This document shows, piece by piece, positions 8,678 through 17,070 of a stretch of 40,446 bases of DNA. This DNA comes from an uncultured Microbulbifer sp. Lineage in GTDB: Bacteria; Pseudomonadota; Gammaproteobacteria; Pseudomonadales; Cellvibrionaceae. Made by a program: the position numbers and the translations under genes. Every line of letters starts with the position of its first letter. The first letter of the stretch is position 1. A model generated the notes under the pieces. That model did not search any database. It had not been told where the DNA came from and worked only from the letters and a program-made list of their open reading frames with translations. The stretch lies in NCBI RefSeq assembly GCF_947489355.1, contig NZ_CANLDD010000042.1, forward strand, positions 1 to 40,446, given 5' to 3'.

Positions 8678-8708
8678 AGTGTAAAACCTCAAGTAATATT
8701 GAGGTCAA
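8678..8708 (-). promoter_or_regulatory. SoxR box within a leftward 19-bp-spacer promoter
   Basis: ACCTCAA-gtaata-TTGAGGT (8686-8705) is a 20-bp dyad like the E. coli SoxR box CCTCAAGTTAACTTGAGG. On the minus strand it sits exactly between TTGACC (8708-8703) and TACACT (8683-8678) with a 19-bp spacer. The long spacer is the known hallmark of promoters that MerR-family activators, including SoxR, remodel. On the plus strand the flanking hexamers match poorly. It lies 24 bp upstream of the soxR start, so soxR may also be autoregulated. The activated transcript would run left towards the ABC exporter genes. Confidence 0.8.
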
Positions 8709-8728
8709 TAGCTGCAGGAGGCTTTTCG

Positions 8729-9214
8729 GTGACTGAGGGGCATAACAGCAAAACGGCATCTGGCGCAGAAAGTAGTATTCGGCGTGCGTTGACTGTGGGT
8801 GAAGTGGCCGAGCGCAGCGGTGTGGCGGTGAGTGCGCTGCATTTCTATGAGCGCAAGGGCCTGATTAGCAGCTGGCGTACCAGTGGCAACCAGCGGCGCT
8901 ATTCGCGGGATGTACTGCGGTGCGTGGCAATTATCAAAGTCGCACAGAGCACCGGCATTCCCCTGGCCGGGATTCGCAAAGCTCTGGGCACGCTGCCCAA
9001 TGGCCGCACACCCACTGCCAAAGACTGGTCAAGGCTGTCGGCGGGCTGGCGCGAAGACCTCGACCAGCGCATTGGTCAATTGACCCGGTTGCGCGATCGC
9101 CTGCAGGACTGTATCGGCTGTGGCTGTCTCTCTATGGACACCTGCCCGTTGCGCAATCCCGGAGACCGGGCAGCGGAGCAGGGAGGTGGTGCGCACTATT
9201 TGGAAGAAAAATAG
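8729..9214 (+). CDS. soxR: Redox-sensing transcriptional activator SoxR
   Basis: This 161-residue MerR-family protein senses superoxide or redox-cycling compounds. Its N-terminal winged helix reads [21 protein letters not shown] (about residues 21-41), followed by the [13 protein letters not shown] wing and a dimer helix. The [2Fe-2S] motif is C128-IG-C131-G-C133-LSMDT-C139, with the same C-x2-C-x-C-x5-C spacing as E. coli SoxR. I chose the GTG at 8729 because AGGAGG lies seven bases upstream; an ATG at 8645 would put the SoxR box inside the coding region. No soxS is present, as is usual outside enterics, so SoxR probably activates target genes directly. Confidence 0.93.
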   Translation: MTEGHNSKTASGAESSIRRALTVGEVAERSGVAVSALHFYERKGLISSWRTSGNQRRYSRDVLRCVAIIKVAQSTGIPLAGIRKALGTLPNGRTPTAKDWSRLSAGWREDLDQRIGQLTRLRDRLQDCIGCGCLSMDTCPLRNPGDRAAEQGGGAHYLEEK

Positions 9215-9306
9215 TTGGGCCGGTAAGCATTCCTCAGCCGGCCCATTGCGGAGAGTGGATACCCTACCTTTATTAAAATTCCTTGAGGTCGCTGGTCATT
9301 CGGCAA

Positions 9307-9459
9307 TCAAACGGGTTTTCCATACCATCTTTGGCTGTCGCTCTCAAAGGGCCAACGGGTTTGTCTTTCAGGTTTAGAACCGGCCAGTGACAGCATCTTC
9401 TCGCGTTCCATCAGCCCGATAATATCCCGGGCTGTGGGTTTGTGACCAGTTCCTTTCAA
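9307..9459 (-). CDS. Small coupled ORF, 50 residues, unknown function
   Basis: A TTG at 9459-9457 overlaps the TGA stop of the dienelactone-hydrolase gene (TTGA), with AGAGGAT about eight bases upstream. The frame stays open for 50 codons to a TGA at 9307-9309. It begins LKGTGHKPTARDIIGLME, is highly charged, and ends RWPFESDSQRWYGKPV. Base use and amino-acid composition look coding. Overlap with the upstream gene implies translational coupling. I do not recognise a family; it has no membrane segment or signal peptide. Confidence 0.5.
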   Translation of the reverse strand: MKGTGHKPTARDIIGLMEREKMLSLAGSKPERQTRWPFESDSQRWYGKPV

Positions 9460-10181
9460 CTAAATATCCTCTGGTAAAAATGCAGTGCTCCCTGCCGGGC
9501 ATCCTCCGCTGCTTCCCTGTTGTAGGCAAGGGGTAGCCCAAGCTTCTCGCCCCGCTCTGTGGCGATAGGATTGGTAAATCCGTGCAGTACGCCGGGATAG
9601 CTGATCAGTGTGAGTTTGGCACCTGCCACCTGCATCTCCTCGACAAAGGCACCCACCTGTTGCGGAGGGATCATGACATCGGCACCGCCGGTATACACCT
9701 GGATTTCCGCCTGAACTCCACCCTTCTGAGAGGAGATATTGCTGGCCAGGGCGCCGTGAAAGCTGACTACGCCGCGCAGTTCCAGGCCGAGTCGCGCCAT
9801 ATTCAATGCCACTTCTCCGCCAAAGCAGTAGCCTTGTGCCGCGATGCGGGTTGGGTCGACACTGGTGTGTTGTTGTAACAGTGACTGCGCGGTGCGAAAA
9901 CGGGCTTCCAGAGCCACAGGGTTTTTGCGCGCCGCATCGCTTAAATTTTGTGCTTCGGCGGGATCGTCAGTGTGTTTACCGCTGCCAAACATATCCACTG
10001 CAAAGGCGCGGTAGCCATGCCTGGCGAGCTGGTCCGCCTGATCCCGCATAAAGGCATTCTGCCCCCACCATTCGTGTACCAGGATAATGCCCGGGCGCTT
10101 GTCAGCAATGCGATCATCCCAGGCTAAATAACCGGTATAGGATTGCCCATCTACTGCGTAATCAATTACTTCCGACGCCAT
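9456..10181 (-). CDS. Dienelactone hydrolase family protein
   Basis: This 241-residue alpha/beta hydrolase carries the DLH triad in place: nucleophile Cys119 in G-Y-C-F-G-G-E, Asp168 in GGADVMIP and His200 in VLHGFTNP. The conserved VHEWWG (about residues 35-40) and DMFGSGKH are also typical. Family members hydrolyse dienelactones in chlorocatechol breakdown, but many stand outside such pathways and have unknown esters as substrates. No catechol genes are nearby, so the substrate is open. It would be cytoplasmic. Confidence 0.9.
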   Translation of the reverse strand: MASEVIDYAVDGQSYTGYLAWDDRIADKRPGIILVHEWWGQNAFMRDQADQLARHGYRAFAVDMFGSGKHTDDPAEAQNLSDAARKNPVALEARFRTAQSLLQQHTSVDPTRIAAQGYCFGGEVALNMARLGLELRGVVSFHGALASNISSQKGGVQAEIQVYTGGADVMIPPQQVGAFVEEMQVAGAKLTLISYPGVLHGFTNPIATERGEKLGLPLAYNREAAEDARQGALHFYQRIFS

Positions 10182-10225
10182 AATTCTTCCAGTTCAAAGT
10201 GTTTCTCTAAATAGAATTTGCCCAG

Positions 10226-10251
10226 GCTAAAGTGCGATGGCGCACTTTAGC
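10226..10251. terminator. Perfect 11-bp hairpin downstream of the VOC gene
   Basis: GCTAAAGTGCG and CGCACTTTAGC flank ATGG, nine bases beyond the stop of the leftward VOC gene and about 45 bp before the start of the next leftward gene. The position fits a terminator or a processing hairpin. No T-run follows on the minus strand, so efficient intrinsic termination is uncertain. Confidence 0.5.
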
Positions 10252-10259
10252 AGAGATTC

Positions 10260-10667
10260 CTAGGTATCCGGCGGTCCCTTTAGCTCAATCACGTTGTTCT
10301 CGGGGTCAGAGATGTAGAGAGAGGGCCCCATGCCTTCCGCTCCATAGCGCTGTTCTACCGGTGAGGCACCAATATTTCTTTCCTGTAGGAATCGCAGAAT
10401 ATTGTCGGCGTTGAATGGGTCCACACGCAGACAGAAATGGTGCAGATTGTGTCCCTCGCACCCTGGAGCGGAACCGCCTGTGCGTCCAATCTCCTGATCC
10501 ATCGGTACCAGGTCGATCAGGCTGTTGCCGGCGCGCATTTGATACAGGCCGAGACTCGTATTCTCCCGTTCCAGTTTGCAGCCGAGAATATCCTGGTAAA
10601 AACGGCGCACGGTTTCCAGTGATTTTACGCGCAATACAAGGTGATCGATATGTTGGATAGTGAACAT
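10260..10667 (-). CDS. VOC-family (glyoxalase/dioxygenase fold) protein
   Basis: This 135-residue protein is built from two beta-alpha-beta-beta-beta halves of the vicinal oxygen chelate fold. The first opens with IQHIDHLVLRVKSLETVRRFYQ, giving the first metal-ligand His. The second has HNLHHFCLRVD and ends LYISDPENNVIELKG, giving the second His and the usual Glu. It resembles the glyoxalase/bleomycin-resistance or fosfomycin-thiol-transferase-like group used as housekeeping detoxifying enzymes. Substrate cannot be assigned. It starts with ATG at 10667 and is separated from the next leftward gene by a hairpin. Confidence 0.88.
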   Translation of the reverse strand: MFTIQHIDHLVLRVKSLETVRRFYQDILGCKLERENTSLGLYQMRAGNSLIDLVPMDQEIGRTGGSAPGCEGHNLHHFCLRVDPFNADNILRFLQERNIGASPVEQRYGAEGMGPSLYISDPENNVIELKGPPDT

Positions 10668-11125
10668 GGGAGCCCATTAATTTTAGGAAAACCTGTCTCG
10701 GGCAATAATGGAAACTGCGATACACCGGCTCTAAGTGTAGGAGGCCGGTGGGGTCGCGGCCCACAAGGGGGCATTAAGTGGCGTCTTATGGCAATTGTTT
10801 GCACTCGACTGTGCCTGGGAAAGCGAAACAGAGGGCCTGTCGCTATTTTCAATAGTTTTACACAAGACCTGGGGTTGCAGAAGTGAGCTTAATCACTGAA
10901 ATCGTCTATTTGGGCTGTGCCAGGTTTTTCTGCAAACTTCTCTGAGCTCGGTGCGGGAAATGACCGGTGGCTTGCGAACAGATTGCTTGAAAATAAGCCC
11001 GTTACAGTTGCGCTCTGTAGGTTTTAACAGCCTGTTAGGGAAAATGCCCTATACCCTGTGTGAAGGGTACTTTTGGAATATACCATTGGTATTATAGGCG
11101 CAACCGACGGAATTGCCGCTGCGGT
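10668..11125. other. Intergenic, 458 bp, no gene seen
   Basis: The stretch lies between the end of the leftward nitrate reductase gene and the start of the leftward VOC gene. It should hold the nasA 3' end signals and the VOC promoter. TACCCT-gtgtga-AGGGTA at 11052-11069 is a small hairpin about 55 bp beyond the nasA stop and may contribute to termination. No convincing ORF or RNA gene was found. Confidence 0.5.
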
Positions 11126-13795
11126 CTATTCTTCTGTAGCACTGGCGTGGACGGTGCGCAACAGGGATAAAATCTCTGCTTTACAGGAGCCACAGTGCGT
11201 GCCGCAGCCCAAGGTGTTGCCGAGAGCTGCCAGGCTGTGCATACCGTTGCCGATTGCCTTGGTGATTTGTGCACGGGAAACCTGCATGCAGGTGCAGATG
11301 ATCTTCACACCGGGTGCGATGGGGTGCAGTAGTTTTGCGGGAACCCGGGGTAGTGCCATCTCCAGGTAGCGTTCCAGCGAACGCCGGTCTGGCAGGTCTT
11401 GCCAGCGGTTGCCTGCAATGATAAGCAATTGTAGCGTGTCGTTATAGACCACCCAGCGCTGGTTTTTTAGTGACTCAATCTGTTGCCAGTGCATGCCGTG
11501 AATATCGCCTAATAGTTGTGTGCCCAGGCCGCGCCCGTTTAAAGGATGGTGCAGGGCCAGTTCGTAGCGGTAACCGCCGGTGCAGGGTACCCGGTACCAG
11601 TGCAACAGATTTTTATCTTTGGCACTATGCAGCCATTGCCACAGTTTTTTTGCGACGATGTCGGGGCAAATCAGGGTGGCGTAACTACTGCAGGGAAGTG
11701 CCTCTACCTGGATCGGCACCTGTTTGAATTCCGGCTGGCCCGAGTGGGGGTCTACAACTGCAGCAGCCAGTGCACTGACCCTGGCATCCCGGGCCAGGGT
11801 TTCACTCCAGTGGATGGGGGCGAATAGTTGGCCGGGCTTTTGTGCTTCACTCAGGGTGGCACGCCCGGACATTTTGCCCTGGGCATTGTTCAGCGTGATC
11901 AAAGTGCCCTCTTCAATGTTGTATTGTCGTGCATCTTGCGGGTTAATCTGGATTTCGGTAATTTCACTGTGGTCCAGCAGTGTACGTGCGTGACCAGTGC
12001 GGGTCATGGTATGCCATTGATCACGCATGCGACCGCTGTTAAGCCACAGTGGATAGAGGGCACAGGTTTGCTGAAGCGGTGCTCGGGGGGTGATTGGTAC
12101 AAAGTGCGCACGCCCATTGGCGGTAAAAAACCGACCATCATTAAATAGCCGCGCACGCCCCTGGGGGTTGACCTGGTTTACCGGCCACTGTACCGGTTCC
12201 AGCACGTCGTATTCCTGACGCTGGATATCGCTCAGCAGGGAGATATCAAAGGCGCGGCGCCCATTATTTTCAAAGCCTGAGAGCCGCGCGTGTTCGCGGA
12301 AAATCTCTACTGGATGTGAATAGCCAAAGGCTTCTGAATAGCCCAGTCGTTGCGCCAGATCACAAATAATCTGCCAGTCATGGCGGGCTTCTCCGGGAGG
12401 GTGCAGAAAAGGGCGCTGTCGAGAGATGCGTCTCTCCGCATTGGTGACAGTGCCGTTTTTTTCTCCCCAACTGGTGGCTGGCAGCAGCACTTCTGCACAA
12501 CGGGTGGTATCAGTATCGGCAACGCAATCGGAAACGATGACGAGTGCACATTTGCGCAGGGCTTCAGCTACTCTCCCGGCTTCGGGCATACTCACTGCAG
12601 GGTTGGTGGCCATAATCCAGATGGCTTTGATTTGGCCGCTTTCCACCGCCCTGAACATATCCACAGCGTTTAGCCCTGGCGTCAGGGCGACCCGTGGGGC
12701 ATGCCAGAAGCGGCCCAGTCGATTGATGTTATCCGGGTTAAACGTCATATGCGCAGCCAGTGTATTGGCCAGACCACCCACCTCCCGCCCGCCCATGGCA
12801 TTGGGTTGTCCGGTGATGGAAAAAGGGCCGGCTCCGGCTTTACCAATGCGCCCGGTGGCCAGGTGGCAATTGATAATGGCGTTGTTCTTATCGGTACCGC
12901 TACTGGATTGGTTGACACCCTGGGAGTAAAAACTGACGGTTTTTTCTGTCTCGGCAAACAGTTGGAAGAAGGCCAACAGTTTTTTTGCGGATACCCCACA
13001 GTGTAGTGCAGTTTGCTGCAGAGACCACGTCCGGGCTGTGGTGAGTGCCTCCTGGAAGCCGTTGGTGTGTTGCTGGATATAGTGGTTGTCCAGATACTGA
13101 TGTTGCGCAAGGAAATTCAGCAGCCCGTTAAACAGTGCTGCGTCACTGCCGGGGCGGATGTCCAGATGTAGATCGGCCAATTCGCCCGTGGCGCTGACAC
13201 GAGGGTCAATAACCACCAGTTTGGCATTGCCAGCCTGCATACGTTGGAACAGGATCGGGTGAGTCCATGCGGCATTAGAACCTATCAGCACAATCAGGTT
13301 AGCGCGATCTAGGTCTTCGTAGCAGCAGGGTACTGCATCGGCACCAAAGGCGCGTTTGTAGCCGGCCACTGCCGAAGACATGCACAGGCGCGAATTGGTA
13401 TCAATATTGGCGGTGCCGATAAAGCCCTTCATCAGTTTATTGGCTACATAGTAATCCTCGGTGAGTAGCTGGCCAGAGAGGTAAAAAGCCACGGAGTCTG
13501 GTCCGTGTTTGCGAATGTTTTCGGCAAAAGCATTGGCCACAAAAGACATGGCCGTATCCCAGTCGGTTGCTTGGCCGTGCAGATACGGGCGCAACAAACG
13601 ACCACGATCTCCCAGTGTTTCACTCAATGCGGCACCCTTGACACAAAGGCGACCAAAATTGGAGGGATGGTGCCTGTTACCACACACCGCGATTGCGGCA
13701 GGGTCCGCAGGATTTTTGTGGCTGATTGAAACCCCACACCCTACGCCACAATAAGGGCAGGTAGTCTGTGTGCCCAAAAATTTCTTTGTGGCCAT
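11126..13795 (-). CDS. nasA: Assimilatory nitrate reductase, catalytic subunit
   Basis: This 889-residue molybdopterin enzyme would reduce nitrate to nitrite in the cytoplasm. The N-terminal [4Fe-4S] motif is C13-PY-C16-GVG-C20 with C51 in GRLCVKG. The molybdopterin oxidoreductase core includes NTNSRLCMSSAVAGYK, whose Cys is the likely Mo ligand. The MGD-binding C-terminal domain (about 560-680) is followed by a BFD-like [2Fe-2S] tail with CTC and GCGTHCGSC in the last 60 residues, as in Klebsiella NasA. It is last in the leftward cluster narK-nirB-nirD-nasA, two bases after nirD. No separate NasB/NasC electron donor lies in the window. Confidence 0.95.
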   Translation of the reverse strand: MATKKFLGTQTTCPYCGVGCGVSISHKNPADPAAIAVCGNRHHPSNFGRLCVKGAALSETLGDRGRLLRPYLHGQATDWDTAMSFVANAFAENIRKHGPDSVAFYLSGQLLTEDYYVANKLMKGFIGTANIDTNSRLCMSSAVAGYKRAFGADAVPCCYEDLDRANLIVLIGSNAAWTHPILFQRMQAGNAKLVVIDPRVSATGELADLHLDIRPGSDAALFNGLLNFLAQHQYLDNHYIQQHTNGFQEALTTARTWSLQQTALHCGVSAKKLLAFFQLFAETEKTVSFYSQGVNQSSSGTDKNNAIINCHLATGRIGKAGAGPFSITGQPNAMGGREVGGLANTLAAHMTFNPDNINRLGRFWHAPRVALTPGLNAVDMFRAVESGQIKAIWIMATNPAVSMPEAGRVAEALRKCALVIVSDCVADTDTTRCAEVLLPATSWGEKNGTVTNAERRISRQRPFLHPPGEARHDWQIICDLAQRLGYSEAFGYSHPVEIFREHARLSGFENNGRRAFDISLLSDIQRQEYDVLEPVQWPVNQVNPQGRARLFNDGRFFTANGRAHFVPITPRAPLQQTCALYPLWLNSGRMRDQWHTMTRTGHARTLLDHSEITEIQINPQDARQYNIEEGTLITLNNAQGKMSGRATLSEAQKPGQLFAPIHWSETLARDARVSALAAAVVDPHSGQPEFKQVPIQVEALPCSSYATLICPDIVAKKLWQWLHSAKDKNLLHWYRVPCTGGYRYELALHHPLNGRGLGTQLLGDIHGMHWQQIESLKNQRWVVYNDTLQLLIIAGNRWQDLPDRRSLERYLEMALPRVPAKLLHPIAPGVKIICTCMQVSRAQITKAIGNGMHSLAALGNTLGCGTHCGSCKAEILSLLRTVHASATEE

Positions 13796-13797
13796 TA

Positions 13798-14229
13798 CTA
13801 TATACTATTGCTGTCGATAAAAACGGTGTCCCCGATAAAGGTTAATGGGTAGGTGGAAAGCTGGATATTGCTATTTTCCATGCAAAGCCCATCTGTAAGG
13901 CGGAAGTGATGTTTATAAAGCGGAGAGGCAATGGTGAATTCCCCATCCAGTTCTGCAAGAATTCCTCTCGCAACGACGCCAGCTTGTGCGATTGGGTCCC
14001 AGTTGTCTATGGCGTAAAGCTGCTGCGCCTGGCTGGGCAAGAAAAAGAGCGCGATACTTTTTCTTGAAAGTGTACAGGTTTTTCTCTTCTTTTGGGTGGG
14101 AGTATGTTCCCAGAGGGCGCAGACTCCGGAATCGCTGATCAGATCTGATCGCTGACAGATCGGCTGCCAAAGAGAGTGAATTAAGTCAAATGAATGAGTT
14201 TGGGATGATTTTAATAAAGTATGAGCCAT
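13798..14229 (-). CDS. nirD: Nitrite reductase [NAD(P)H] small subunit
   Basis: This 143-residue Rieske-fold protein is the small subunit of the cytoplasmic siroheme nitrite reductase. The core ICQRSDLISDSGVCALW, LYAIDNWDPIAQAGVVARGI, TIASPLYKHHFRLTDGLC and YPLTFIGDTVFI matches NirD. As in E. coli NirD, the Cys-His pairs that would hold a Rieske cluster are absent. About 25 N-terminal residues and a basic insert (PTQKKRKTCTLSRK) make it longer than the usual 105-110. It lies 42 bp after nirB and two bases before nasA in one leftward operon. Confidence 0.93.
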   Translation of the reverse strand: MAHTLLKSSQTHSFDLIHSLWQPICQRSDLISDSGVCALWEHTPTQKKRKTCTLSRKSIALFFLPSQAQQLYAIDNWDPIAQAGVVARGILAELDGEFTIASPLYKHHFRLTDGLCMENSNIQLSTYPLTFIGDTVFIDSNSI

Positions 14230-14271
14230 AATTCTTTCTCACAGGATAAAAGATAAATTTATTGGAGTCTT

Positions 14272-16809
14272 TTATATCGGTTCGACAACGCCTACAATTT
14301 CTTCCACTTGGGCAGGGCGTGGCTGTCCGCGCTCATTCATAAAGACAATCCTGTCATCGGTCTTGTCACTGTTAATAAATTGCCGAAAACGCTTGAGTTT
14401 TTCAGAGTCGTTAATGGTTGCTTTCCATTCGCACTGATAGGTATCAATCACCCTGGCCATTTGTGCTTCCAGTTCCTTGCAGATTTTCAGTTTGTCCTCG
14501 ATAATAATTTCGCGCAGATTGTCAAGACCACCATCAAAGTTTTCAAGCCATCTTGAGGTGCGTTGTAATTTGTCCGCGGTGCGTACATAGAACATTAAAA
14601 AACGGTCGATATAGCGGATCAGGGTTTTGTTGTCGAGATCGGTAGCAAACAGATCTGCATGGCGTGGGCGCATACCCCCATTGCCACAGACAAACATATT
14701 CCAGCCATTATCGGTCGCGATAACACCGACATCTTTGCTCTGTGCCTCCGCGCATTCACGAGTACAGCCGGAAACTGCCATTTTTATTTTGTGCGGTGAG
14801 CGCAGACCTTTATAACGGTTTTCCATAAGCAGTGCCATGGAAACACTGTCCTGCACACCGAATCGACACCAGGTGTTGCCCACACAGGATTTCACTGTGC
14901 GCAGGGATTTCCCGTAGGCATGGCCAGTTTCAAATCCCGCATCGATCAATGCTCGCCAAATTTCCGGCAACTGTTCCAGGCGAGCCCCAAACAAATCGAT
15001 GCGCTGGCCACCGGTAATCTTTGTATAGAGGTTGTAACGCTTTGCCACCCGCCCGATCACAATCAATTTTTGTGGGGTGATTTCTCCCGCGGGAATACGC
15101 GGCACTACCGAATAGCTGCCGTTTTTCTGCATATTTGCCATAAAGGTGTCATTGGTATCCTGCAGTCCTACATGAGGCTGTTCCAGGATATGCTCATTCC
15201 ACAGAGAGGCGAGAATGGAAGCAACCGCGGGCTTACAGATCTCGCAGCCATACCCACGGCCGCGTTTCTGCAAAAGCTCAGGGAAAGTCTTAATGCGCTC
15301 TACCTGTATTATCTGGAAAAGCTGCTGGCGCGAGAAGGGAAAATGGGCACAAAGGTGATTGTTCACTTCCATACCCAAAGTGGTAAAGGCGTCGTCAACG
15401 ATGTTTTTCAGTAAGGGGGCACAACCGCCACAGCCGGTCCCGGCTTTTGTTATATCCTTGATTTCTTCCAGGGAATGGCAGCCCTTGGCAATAGTATCAA
15501 GGATCTGGCCTTTACTCACATTGTGACAGGAACACACGGTTGCTGTTGCGGGCAGATCTGGGGTACCCGGTGCAGTTGCCGCGTTGTCCGCAGTGGGTAG
15601 GATTAATTGTTCTGGATGTTCGGGCAATACGATAGCATTGAGGTGATATTGCAGCAGAGTATCGTAGTTATCAGTGTCTCCCACCAGCACGGCCCCAAGC
15701 AGTTGCTTTCCTTCTGCATCGGTGATCATGCGTTTGTATACACCGGCCTGTTCATCTATAAAAGTAATTGCAGCAGAATTCTCAGTGTGCCCGTGGGCAT
15801 CGCCAATGGAGCCGACCTGAACACCGAGGAGTTTTAGCTTGGTACTCAGATCCGCCCCGGAAAAAAATGTCTGTTCGTCAGTCAATTGCGCGACAGCGGT
15901 GCGTGCCATGGAAAACCCAGGAGCAACAAGGCCAAAAATACGCTGTTTAAAAAGCGCACACTCGCCAATGGCAAATATATCAGAATCGGAGGTGCGACAG
16001 TTCTGATCAATGACGATACCGCCACGTTTCCCGAGCTGCAGCCCGGCCGATGCAGCCAGTTCGTCTCGGGGGCGGATACCGGTAGAAAATACAATCATAT
16101 CAGTGATTAGTTCACTGCCATCCCGGAACTGCATGCGCAGACGCCCGTTCACTTCTTCGATCAGCTCTGTGACAGTACCTATGTGAACATCCACACCCAG
16201 TGCCTCTATTTTTTGCTTCAATAGAGCCGAACCACCTGCATCCAACTGGATTGGCATAAGCCCAGATGCAAACTCTACAATGTGGGTGTCCAGTCCCAGT
16301 ATTTTTAATGCATTTGCGGCTTCAAGACCCAGTAGTCCACCACCCAATACCACGCCCCTCTTTGCGTTGGCGGCGGCACTGCGTATCGCATCCAAATCTT
16401 CAAGGGTGCGATAGACAAAGCACTTTTTGTGTTGGTTTCCGGGAATTTGTGGCACAAAGGGGTAAGAGCCGGTGGCGAGGACCAATTGATCGTAGTTTTT
16501 AACAATCCCACTTTGTGCGGTAACTGTCTTGTTTGCCCGGTCAATTTCTATCACGCGCTCATCGACAAGCAGTTCAAAGCCCCACTGTCGATACTGTCTG
16601 GCGCTTCCCATGGCCAGATCTTCGGCAGTGGACCCGGCAAAATAGTCCGAAAGATGCACGCGGTCGTAAGCTGTTCTGGGCTCGGCACAGAATATTGTGA
16701 CGTCGAAATAGTCCACCTGTTTGTGGGCTGCTAGCTGTTCTAGGAGGTGATGCCCCACCATACCATTGCCAATGATTATCAGCTTGGTTTTTGATTCTGC
16801 TTTTTTCAT
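14272..16809 (-). CDS. nirB: Nitrite reductase [NAD(P)H] large subunit
   Basis: This 845-residue enzyme would reduce nitrite to ammonium with six electrons. An N-terminal FAD/NAD(P)H module (LIIIGNGMVGHHLLEQL, then GVVLGGGLLGLEAANAL) is followed by a BFD-like [2Fe-2S] domain at about 425-465 (VCSCHNVSKGQI...GTGCGGC) and a second Cys-rich segment (GYGCEICKP). The C-terminal siroheme/[4Fe-4S] half has the cluster Cys motifs KSCVGNTWC and GCTRECAEAQ. Length and order match NirB. Siroheme synthesis genes (cysG/cobA) are not in the window. Confidence 0.95.
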   Translation of the reverse strand: MKKAESKTKLIIIGNGMVGHHLLEQLAAHKQVDYFDVTIFCAEPRTAYDRVHLSDYFAGSTAEDLAMGSARQYRQWGFELLVDERVIEIDRANKTVTAQSGIVKNYDQLVLATGSYPFVPQIPGNQHKKCFVYRTLEDLDAIRSAAANAKRGVVLGGGLLGLEAANALKILGLDTHIVEFASGLMPIQLDAGGSALLKQKIEALGVDVHIGTVTELIEEVNGRLRMQFRDGSELITDMIVFSTGIRPRDELAASAGLQLGKRGGIVIDQNCRTSDSDIFAIGECALFKQRIFGLVAPGFSMARTAVAQLTDEQTFFSGADLSTKLKLLGVQVGSIGDAHGHTENSAAITFIDEQAGVYKRMITDAEGKQLLGAVLVGDTDNYDTLLQYHLNAIVLPEHPEQLILPTADNAATAPGTPDLPATATVCSCHNVSKGQILDTIAKGCHSLEEIKDITKAGTGCGGCAPLLKNIVDDAFTTLGMEVNNHLCAHFPFSRQQLFQIIQVERIKTFPELLQKRGRGYGCEICKPAVASILASLWNEHILEQPHVGLQDTNDTFMANMQKNGSYSVVPRIPAGEITPQKLIVIGRVAKRYNLYTKITGGQRIDLFGARLEQLPEIWRALIDAGFETGHAYGKSLRTVKSCVGNTWCRFGVQDSVSMALLMENRYKGLRSPHKIKMAVSGCTRECAEAQSKDVGVIATDNGWNMFVCGNGGMRPRHADLFATDLDNKTLIRYIDRFLMFYVRTADKLQRTSRWLENFDGGLDNLREIIIEDKLKICKELEAQMARVIDTYQCEWKATINDSEKLKRFRQFINSDKTDDRIVFMNERGQPRPAQVEEIVGVVEPI

Positions 16810-16909
16810 TCTTGAAATTCCTGCCAGGCTCTAGTCGACGTTTTCAGAATAGGGCGATTTTGAGGGTGTTAGAAGCTTCCACTTCTGCCAATATCCATAA
16901 CAGATTACC

Positions 16910-16932
16910 CAGTTCTGGTTGGGCAAGAACTG
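16910..16932. repeat. Inverted repeat between narK and nirB
   Basis: CAGTTCT and AGAACTG, a perfect 7-bp pair, flank GGTTGGGCA about 100 bp upstream of the nirB start in a 260-bp gap. It could be a processing or attenuating hairpin within the operon transcript, or an operator for a separate nirB promoter. Only the dyad is seen. Confidence 0.4.
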
Positions 16933-17070
16933 TTAGTTTAATCATTCAATATTCATACCAGCTTGACAATTGAGCAACAACGCCTCTCCGGAAAATGCAT
17001 GGCGAATTCCTGTAAGGTCAATGGGATAGGTCAGTAGTGCCGAGTATAGATATGAATTTATGCAAGTTTT

